From positions 97,488-161,487 of the forward strand of contig CAJNDS010002515.1 in the NCBI GenBank assembly GCA_905221605.1: a stretch of DNA of 64,000 bases, read 5' to 3'. A program made the position numbers and the translations under genes. Below the pieces are notes generated by a model. It saw only the letters and a program-made list of their open reading frames with translations, did not search any database and was not told the origin of the DNA. The DNA is from Symbiodinium natans (lineage: Eukaryota; Sar; Dinophyceae; Suessiales; Symbiodiniaceae). This document shows, in pieces, positions 57,378-64,000 of the stretch (positions within the stretch are counted from its first letter, which is position 1; every line of letters starts with the position of its first letter).

Positions 57378-58109
57378 TCATCGTCGCCTGTGTCCTTTAG
57401 ACAGCGATCTGCTGAGGGAGTCCCTGGCCTGAGCGCTGTGAGGACAGGGGACTCGTACGAAAAGTGGTAAATCCAACCCACCAAACCACCGACTCCGACC
57501 GAGACGTGGGAACAAATCGTACACCTGAGCAGACCAAGAGGCAACAACGTTTCGACCCATCCCCCCTGCTGATCGTACCTATCAGAGCCTCGTATTGTCG
57601 CTCGCACGCGTGCGCTGTAAACTTGAAAGGCTTCCCTCAGCTCAGGCTCAAACCTTCCGGAAGTTGGCATCGTCTTCGCCAGCTCTGTACATGGCCCGCG
57701 CCTGCCAGAATGCGTGCAGCCCATGCAAATGAATGTGTTAAGGCCACACGTCGTCTGCCTTTCGATTCTGGCGACGCAAAAGCAACCTCGCTTGCTTGTC
57801 GGCGTTGTCGGAAGTAGGGTCCTGGTGGCATTCTGACATTTTAGCGGAGCCTTCCATCCTGAATGTATGCCGTGTAGGCCTATCTGAGTCCTTGCTGCTG
57901 CATGTCGGGGATATTGTCGGGGTCTCACATGTCTCCGCGCTCTTCCCGCACTTCGCAACGAGGGCCTCAGTGGCCACTTGACGAAATGGCAGCGCCAAAC
58001 ACTTGCGAATTATCTTATCCGGGGCCCACACGCACACTGCCAGAGCCATGACGGCTAACATGACGGCTGCGGCTACGACCATGCTTCTTGACAACAGAAG
58101 CTTGAACAA
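57378..58109 (-). CDS. Possible membrane-anchored protein, exons unresolved
   Basis: The frame starting at 58109 opens MFKLLLSRSMVVAAAVMLAV and continues MALAVCVWAP, a textbook N-terminal signal anchor, followed by a basic/polar segment to about 57900. Further down (about 57680-57560) the minus strand has FEPELREAFQVYSARVRATI. No family was recognised. Whether these belong together is inference; the signal-anchor start is the only firm feature. Confidence 0.3.
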
Positions 58110-58212
58110 GGCTTATGGCAGCTGGCAGCGGAACTTTTGACTGGTTGGTATGTTGGTGGTTCTACTGCCCAAAGAAGGGCACAGGTTGTACCAACTCATG
58201 TCCTTAATAAAA

Positions 58213-58361
58213 AACAATTCCATTTGATACTCGTATGCCGAATGTGGCGCTACAAAACTGTTCTGTCCTGCAGGTTGTCTTTTTGCCTCCACGTTCTTCT
58301 TGAAAAACTCACTAACATCGTCAATAGTTATATGTTTATCTTTCTCCCGTGCTGTCCGCAT
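58213..58361 (-). pseudogene. Integrase-like transposon fragment (Polinton/retroviral-type integrase, tentative)
   Basis: The minus strand reads DKHITIDDVSEFFKKNVEAK, then a short linker and QNSFVAPHSAYEYQMELFFI followed by KDM. A helix-rich N-terminal part and then 'NSF....YEYQ.DLFFI.D' resembles the region just before and at the start of an rve-type (DDE) integrase core in mobile elements. After KDM the similarity stops and no downstream catalytic Asp/Glu region is visible, so this is a fragment or the next exon is elsewhere. The family is from memory of the motif style and has not been tested. Confidence 0.42.
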
Positions 58362-59090
58362 TCCCGGTCAAGCCCTTTGCAATGTGAGCACAGCATGACA
58401 CTGCGCAGTGAGGGGCGATGCTTCCCTAAACCCTGAGCCCCGAACCCGAGGGAGTCGCCCCCCAAAAGGAGCCCACAACCAAGGCCTCCCCTCAACCACC
58501 GAGACAACGAGAGGAAGAGATCGGGAGGACGGGGGACGGTGATCTGCTGAAACTTATTAATGTACAACACAAACTGGTCCACTCGTCTGTCACGAGTACA
58601 GCTGGACACAGCTTGCAAAATCTGGCACACAGAATGGTATACCACTGATGTGTATAGCGGAGCGTGGTCTAGACAGTCGCTGTTTTGGGTTCTAGGTTTA
58701 GGGTGTATCGTGTAAGTGTAGGGATAGTAAGGATTGGGGTTCCGTTTTAGGCTGTCGGGGGATAGACCATCCGTACAAGACCTGTATGAGGACCCAACCA
58801 CGTCAGAGGAGAGCCTTCGCCGAGTGCTTCGGCAGGATATGGCTTCGAAAGGCCGTTGCGAGTGCGTCGGAGTGGTCAGCATGGCTGAAATTGCCTGCAC
58901 CGTCGCAAAGGCAATGACGGTTAAAGTTATGGGTTAGGGGTGTGTTAGGGGGTTTATTAAGGGTTGGGACAGGGCTTTCGGCAGGCGAGGTAAGTTTAAG
59001 GCACATCACTCCCACAATTTGTTGCGCGAGCTTGGCTGGATAGCATGCGGAAAGTGCGCTAACCTTCGTCTTCTTCCGACGGAAGGAAGG

Positions 59091-59175
59091 GTCCAGCGAC
59101 TTGGGCGCTGCGGACAATACCATGCTCACGCGGATGCGCTGGGCCGGGCCGAGGCAGGTCGCGTAGCGTTAAAAT
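59091..59175 (+). repeat. Repeat module B, copy 2
   Basis: Begins GTCCAGCGACTTGGGCGCTG and ends GCGTAGCGTTAAAATTAATG. It is immediately followed by a 1.3-kb AT-rich tract. Confidence 0.93.
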
Positions 59176-60505
59176 TAATGAAAATTAATTTAAATTAATC
59201 AAGATTAATGAAAACTAACTAAAATTAAACAAAATTAATGAAAATTAAACAAAATGAATGAAAATGATTAAAGTTAATTCAAAAAGTAATTTAAATTAAT
59301 TAAGATTAATTACAACTAATTAATTAAAATCTTTAAAAAGTTCATGAAAATTCATTAAACTTCATTCAAATTCATTAATATTCATTAATATTCAAAAGTC
59401 ATTAAAACTCATTAAAATGTATTAAAATTCCCTTCAATTCATTGAAATTCATTGAAATTAATTGAAAGTCATTGAAAGTCATTGAAAGTCATTGAATGTC
59501 ATTGAAAGTCATTGAAATTCATCGAAATTCATTGAAATTCAGTGAAGTTTTTTAGAAGTCACTAAACTTCATGAAAATTCATTAAGATCCAAGAAAATTA
59601 CACAAAACTAGCAAAGTAATTACAACTAAAACTCAATATGAAATTAATTGAAATGAATTAAAATTAAATACAATTTATTGAAATTAACTAAAATTAATCA
59701 AAATCAAGCAAAATTAACTAAGATTTGTTCAACAAAAATGCACTTAATGAAAAAAACTTACAAAGTATTAAAATTAAATAAAATTATTATAACTGAATAA
59801 TAATGAATGAACATGAAATAAAATTAATGAACATGAATGAAACTTTATGAAAATCAAGTAGGATAAATTAAAATTAATTAAAAATTACTCAAATCAACCA
59901 AAAATTAGCCAAAATTAACAAAAACTCATGAAAATTAAATTAATAATTTAGAAAATTAAGTTATTAAATACTAATTAAACCAAATTGAAATGAATGAAAA
60001 CTTATTAATATTATTTAGAACAACTCATTGATGTTAATTAAACTTAATATCTACTTAATTTATTTGTCATAACTGAAACTGACTTTAAGTAGCTTAAGAT
60101 TGATTAAAATTGATTAATACTAAGCTTAAAAAAACAAATAGCAATTTAACAGAAAATAAATTACATTCATTAAACCTAATTCATGAAAATTGATACCATC
60201 ACTTAAAGTTTCTAAAACTGCATAAACAAAATTTCATTGAACTCAATCAAAATTGATGAAAATTAATTAGCACGAATTAAAACTGATTTAAAATACTTCG
60301 GATTCGAAAATTAAGCAAAACAAATGAACATTCATTAGGATTCATTAAATTTAGTCTCCGAATGAAAATTAATTGACATTCATGAAGTAGTTCTACTCAT
60401 TTTTAATCGGTTTTAATTAGTTAAATGAATTTCAGTTAGTGTTCATGAATTGTTAGAATTTTGCCGTATTTTGGTTGATGTTAATGAGTTTATGTGTTTG
60501 TATGA
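59176..60505. repeat. AT-rich desert built from AAAATTAAT-like words
   Basis: About 1.33 kb composed almost only of A/T-rich words such as AAATTAATGAAAATTAA and CATTGAAAGTCATTGAAAG. No frame of note and no gene. The sharp edges (module B at left, module A at right) show that it is part of a composite repeat. Confidence 0.9.
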
Positions 60506-60665
60506 TTAATCCGCCGAGGCCTCGGGCCGGAGGTGTATAGGTTGTGAGAACAGGCACCCCCCTCCAAATCCTCCCCCCACACCCAAAACCATTTTCCGGA
60601 CCTACCCCCCCCTAGGAAACCGGGGTCTGCAAGCGGACGACGGTTCGCCAGGACCAGAGGCAGTT
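60506..60665 (+). repeat. Repeat module A, copy 3, plus the CGCAAGCGGA-type module
   Basis: Starts ATTAATCCGCCGAGGCCTCG and contains GGTGTATAGGTTGTGAGAAC, then GGGTCTGCAAGCGGACGACG and CCAGAGGCAGTT. Same order as at 49974-50280. Confidence 0.9.
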
Positions 60666-60814
60666 CCCCACCCCACCCCCCCCCCCCCCCACCCACACCA
60701 CACCCCCCCCCTGCCCCCCGCACCCCCCTACCCCCGAGATTGCTGAGGGGGTTTTCGAGGCTCAACTATTTTGAGCACCGCCGGGGATGCATTACACGAG
60801 CCGAAGAGTCTAAG

Positions 60815-60889
60815 CTTGAACCTAAACCCTAAACCCTAAACCCTAAACCTTAAACCTTTTAACCTTAAGCCCGAAGCACTCAACCCCCT

Positions 60890-60922
<33 letters not shown>

Positions 60923-61020
60923 TACGATCAATCCAAGCCGAACTGTCTCTTGAACCCTAAACCCAAAAAACCCTAAACCCCAAAGCCTGAACCTTGAGCC
61001 CTAAGCCCTCAATCCTAAAC
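60815..61020. repeat. CCCTAAA telomere-like tract interrupted by poly-C
   Basis: Three to four perfect CCCTAAA units near 60822-60850, a C-run at about 60893-60922, then degenerate ACCCTAAACCC variants up to module B. Confidence 0.88.
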
Positions 61021-61030
61021 TAACTTATTG

Positions 61031-61117
61031 CTTGGGGTCCAGCGACTTGGGCGCTGCGGAATCACCATGCTCACGCGGATGCGCTGGGCCGGGCCGAGGC
61101 GGGTCGCGTAGCGTTAA
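61031..61117 (+). repeat. Repeat module B, copy 3
   Basis: Near-identical to the copies at 50771 and 59091. It runs into another AT-rich tract. Confidence 0.93.
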
Positions 61118-61960
61118 AGTTAACATATATGAAAACTAACTGAATGTACGTAAAAGAATTAAGAAGTATTTGAAATTATTTAACAACAAGTAACATCAAT
61201 TAGCATTACTCGAATTGCTTAAAATCACGTAAAAGTAGTTGAAACTCTATGAAATTATCGAAAAATAATGACAATTAATCTTCGAGTCTCTAAAAGATAT
61301 AAAACCGATTGAAGTTTTTATTGAAATTAATAAAGTAACTGAAATTATGCAAAATAAATCAATTTCAAATCAATAATTCTATTCATCTTAACTGATTTTA
61401 ATAAATTCATTAATAAACGTTCATTAATAATCAACATTAATTATAATTACATTAGCAAAAAGAAAAAGGTTATCTCAAATAAAAACAAATTAGATAAATA
61501 TAATTATGCAGTTAAATTAAATTCATTAAATGAAATACAAGGCTCAAAACTGCTGACAATTAAGCAAATTCAAATGGCATTTATTAGAATTAGTTAAAAC
61601 AAATTTAAAACAACTAAGTTCGTGAAACTTGATGAAGAAGCCATGAAAATTAGTTCACAAACGTTGACATGAGTTAATTAGACTTAATACTGAATCAAAA
61701 TGAATTGAAATTGAATTCAAGTTACATACAATTACTGAAAAAATTAAAATATTAAATTTACTTTTACTTGACTTAATGTAAAAAACTGAAAGCTTTCTAA
61801 ATCAACAAAAGAAGCTTAATCAAGATGATTTAACAATTCATTCACAGTATGTAAACTGTTAAAAAGCCATTACACTTATGTTAAACCGGTACTTGAAATT
61901 AATCGAAATTAATCAAATTTACCAATGCGAATTAAAAGAAATTAAAATAGACTGTCAATG
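61118..61960. repeat. AT-rich desert
   Basis: About 0.84 kb of A/T-rich words after module B, without a supported gene. The frame that begins at 61878 is AT-rich at its start and resembles no family. Confidence 0.88.
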
Positions 61961-62393
61961 TAGCACTCTGAGCGATGCAGCTGTTTTGATGGTTGCTCTC
62001 TCTAAAGGTCCCCAAAAACACAAGCCAGAAATCCGCGGTAAGGAACTGCGATCGTACTTAGCGGTTGTCTTCCGCAAGGTTGGGCCATCTATGCTGTTTG
62101 GCAAGCCAACACAAAACAAGGTCTATTGCCGAAGTTCCTACCAGACATGCTCGAATGCACCTGTGTCCCATGAGAGCGGAAAGTTCCGTGCCAAACAGAA
62201 TGCCGCTGTCAGCAGGTGCAAAATCATAGACCTGTCTAACCTAGCGCGACCCTAGACTCCTGGCACTGGTTGCTCGAGTTAAATGGAAGAAATATTGCGT
62301 GCAAGAAGCGCGCAATTTCATTGCAGCTTCGGCGCCAGATGTCCTTCGGCACAAAGCGGGCACACGCATTTGGAAAGCAGGCTCGTGTCTGAA

Positions 62394-63540
62394 CTACGGC
62401 TGTGTTGCCTGCGCCGAGGCCTCGGCAACCTCCAGCTCACCTCGAAGCCTCAGACATTCATCGCGCACGAAGCGACGTTGACGAAAAACTTTTTGTCCAA
62501 CACACTCTTGGCACGCTCTTCTTCGCCCTCCATGCCTTGAGCACTGTTGCTGCGCTTTGGCCTCTGCAGCCGCTACCTGACACCCACCCCCAGGTTTGGC
62601 TGTCACAGCAAAAATGGCTTTATGCAATTGGTGCCTCGGCAACCGCACAATTAACAATCCAAGCATCGGATGAAGTCATCTCAGACATCGCAGATTTCAC
62701 GCAGCGTTGCGAGAAAACTTCCGCAGATTCCAAGGCCTCTTCATGACCTGCAGCATCTGCGCTGGGTGACAACACCCTGAATACTCGTCCTCCTCTCCTG
62801 ACGATCCTACTACGGGTACCCATAAACGGATTTGAGGAAACCAAAAAAACTCAAACAGTAGACTGAATCGACTTAATAAAGCAATGTCTGCCTTGCCGAA
62901 TGCGGCGCTCGAAGGAGGAGCGCAGCTCCATGCCCAGCTCTTGGGAGGCTCTGACCATGACTTCTTGCATCTCCTTTCGCAGATCTGCTACCTTAGCTCA
63001 ACACCTGTCGCCCTTGCAAACTTGGCTCTGCCAATTCATCTGAAGCACTTGGCTCTGCAGCCCTAGCTGAAGCTCGTCACCCTTCTTGTCCAGGATTGCG
63101 AGTTTTCGCTGAATGTCTGCGCTTACCTTGCCCAGGCTGTCAGACTCCTGCGCCACTCGCTTCTGCAGCCGCTCTAAGCCCCGCCAGGTATCTTCAGAGA
63201 GCGACTTCATCTCAAGCTGCCTCGCCTTTTCATCTTCAGAATCTCTAACAACTCCCTCACAGAAGCTGAGGCGGCGTTCGAGCTCTGCGTTGTGGGCCGC
63301 TACAGCTCCTTTGGGTCGGTGCCCTTTGCAGGCCGCAAAGACATCCTCAAACTTGCGCTGCACTTCAGATTTGTGCACAAGAAACTCGTGCCAGTGTGAG
63401 AGGACACGAGCTTCAAGTAGGTCCAGGCGGCGGCCCAAGTTTGCAGAACAGATGCCGCAGCGACATCGACTACCGCTCTTCTGCAAGGCCAACGGCGGTG
63501 CTTGGTCGCACTGGCTTCTCACAGCAACGAGCTCGCCCAT
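62394..63540 (-). CDS. Coiled-coil protein, several exons including a 180-codon frame
   Basis: The main minus-strand frame, 63540-62998, encodes a Cys-containing start (SGSRCRCGICSANL) and then continuous heptad-like helix, for example VLSHWHEFLVHKSEVQRKFE, ARQLEMKSLSEDTWRGLERL and KVSADIQRKLAILDKKGDEL. Downstream helical segments follow on the same strand: about 62990-62880 with LRKEMQEVMVRASQELGMEL, about 62760-62690 with HEEALESAEVFSQRCVKSAM, and about 62500-62405 with RDECLRLRGELEVAEASAQA. The gene is probably one long structural protein. No enzymatic or motor domain is visible. It is the only substantial gene in the repeat-rich right arm. Confidence 0.58.
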
Positions 63541-63587
63541 GTCTTGAACATTCCAAATGGGGGCTGTAATGGTTGCACCTTACGTAA

Positions 63588-63640
63588 TCTTACACTCAAG
63601 ATACACTCAAGATACACTCAAGATACACTCAAGATCTCAA
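63588..63640. repeat. 11-bp tandem repeat TACACTCAAGA
   Basis: Four copies of TACACTCAAGA followed by a partial TCTCAAGA. It lies just upstream of the coiled-coil gene's first visible codon. Confidence 0.88.
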
Positions 63641-64000
63641 GATCGAAACTGCCAACGAGCGAATTTTGATTATGACCTGGGGCCTCAACTCTGTAGGCCT
63701 TCTGTGAGCCACACTGGGGTCACTGGAGCCAAAGGCAGCACCCTGCTGCACTTGAAGAACCCATGTGAACGCACACTTCTCTCTCACCAAACAACGTCCA
63801 CCTTCTCGACAACGAGAGACATGACATGCCAGCCGCCCCCCCCAAATGCCAAACCTAATTTTGCACCCGTTTTAGTATCGCTCCCCCCCTATTAAGGTAA
63901 GTTCCGGAAAAAATAGGGATACCCCTATGTAGGTGATCCGAAGTAAGGGCCCTTAATTTGGGTCCCCTGTTATTTCCCCCTTATATACACTTTACATAGT

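Noticed and set aside
60815-60860. True telomere
   Set aside because: Only three or four perfect CCCTAAA units, embedded in other sequence with poly-C and module B beyond; interstitial relic.

Overview
This window looks like nuclear DNA from a dinoflagellate, most likely a Symbiodiniaceae-type genome. The evidence is in the sequence. Genes are built from many short exons (24-319 nt) separated by mostly 49-190 nt introns. In the introns I reconstructed by hand, the donor is often GC or GA rather than GT, and the acceptor is nearly always AG followed by G. Every gene I can support lies on the minus strand, as expected for unidirectional dinoflagellate gene arrays. There are degenerate CCCTAAA (plant/dinoflagellate-type telomeric) tracts, abundant microsatellites, one 12-nt match to the 3' end of the dinoflagellate spliced leader, and an assembly gap of 47 N inside a CA repeat. 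No organism name was given, so this assignment is inference.

Layout. At 0-4.3 kb I see only repeats and no convincing gene. At 5.2-4.4 kb there is a complete five-exon PPPDE (DeSI-type) thiol peptidase gene. At 10.4-9.8 kb lies the catalytic half of a prolyl-4-hydroxylase-like 2-oxoglutarate/Fe(II) dioxygenase. At 19.8-12.5 kb there is a 19-exon DegT/DnrJ/EryC1/StrS-family PLP aminotransferase; one of its introns is about 4 kb long and contains J-domain (DnaJ) exons on the same strand and a tandem duplication. At 24.2-21.4 kb there is a 12-exon zinc-type medium-chain dehydrogenase (MDR) whose frame continues into a second, unrecognised alpha/beta domain. Between 24.3 and 35.5 kb only weak exon candidates are visible. 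At 35.8-43.2 kb there is a series of coiled-coil exons. Inside that series, at 42.2-41.0 kb, sits a complete two-exon gene encoding a MYND zinc finger fused to a beta-1,4-galactosyltransferase (GT7) domain.

From about 43.4 kb the character changes. There are long trinucleotide, hexanucleotide and poly-C tracts, AT-rich deserts (59.2-60.5 and 61.1-61.9 kb), interstitial telomere-like tracts, and a composite repeat (modules A and B). Few coding exons remain: an unrecognised cluster at 48-48.9 kb, a transposon-integrase-like fragment at 58.2-58.4 kb, and a coiled-coil gene at 62.4-63.5 kb.

How the genes may work together. The dehydrogenase and the aminotransferase lie next to each other on one strand. 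In bacteria, MDR dehydrogenases and DegT aminotransferases co-operate in making amino sugars or aminocyclitols (oxidise an alcohol, then transaminate the ketone). Together with the GT7 glycosyltransferase further along, this suggests a carbohydrate-modification theme, but shared function is inference. Exon coordinates were derived by hand from frame continuity, domain-family consensus and splice-site dinucleotides; no alignment or transcript was available.
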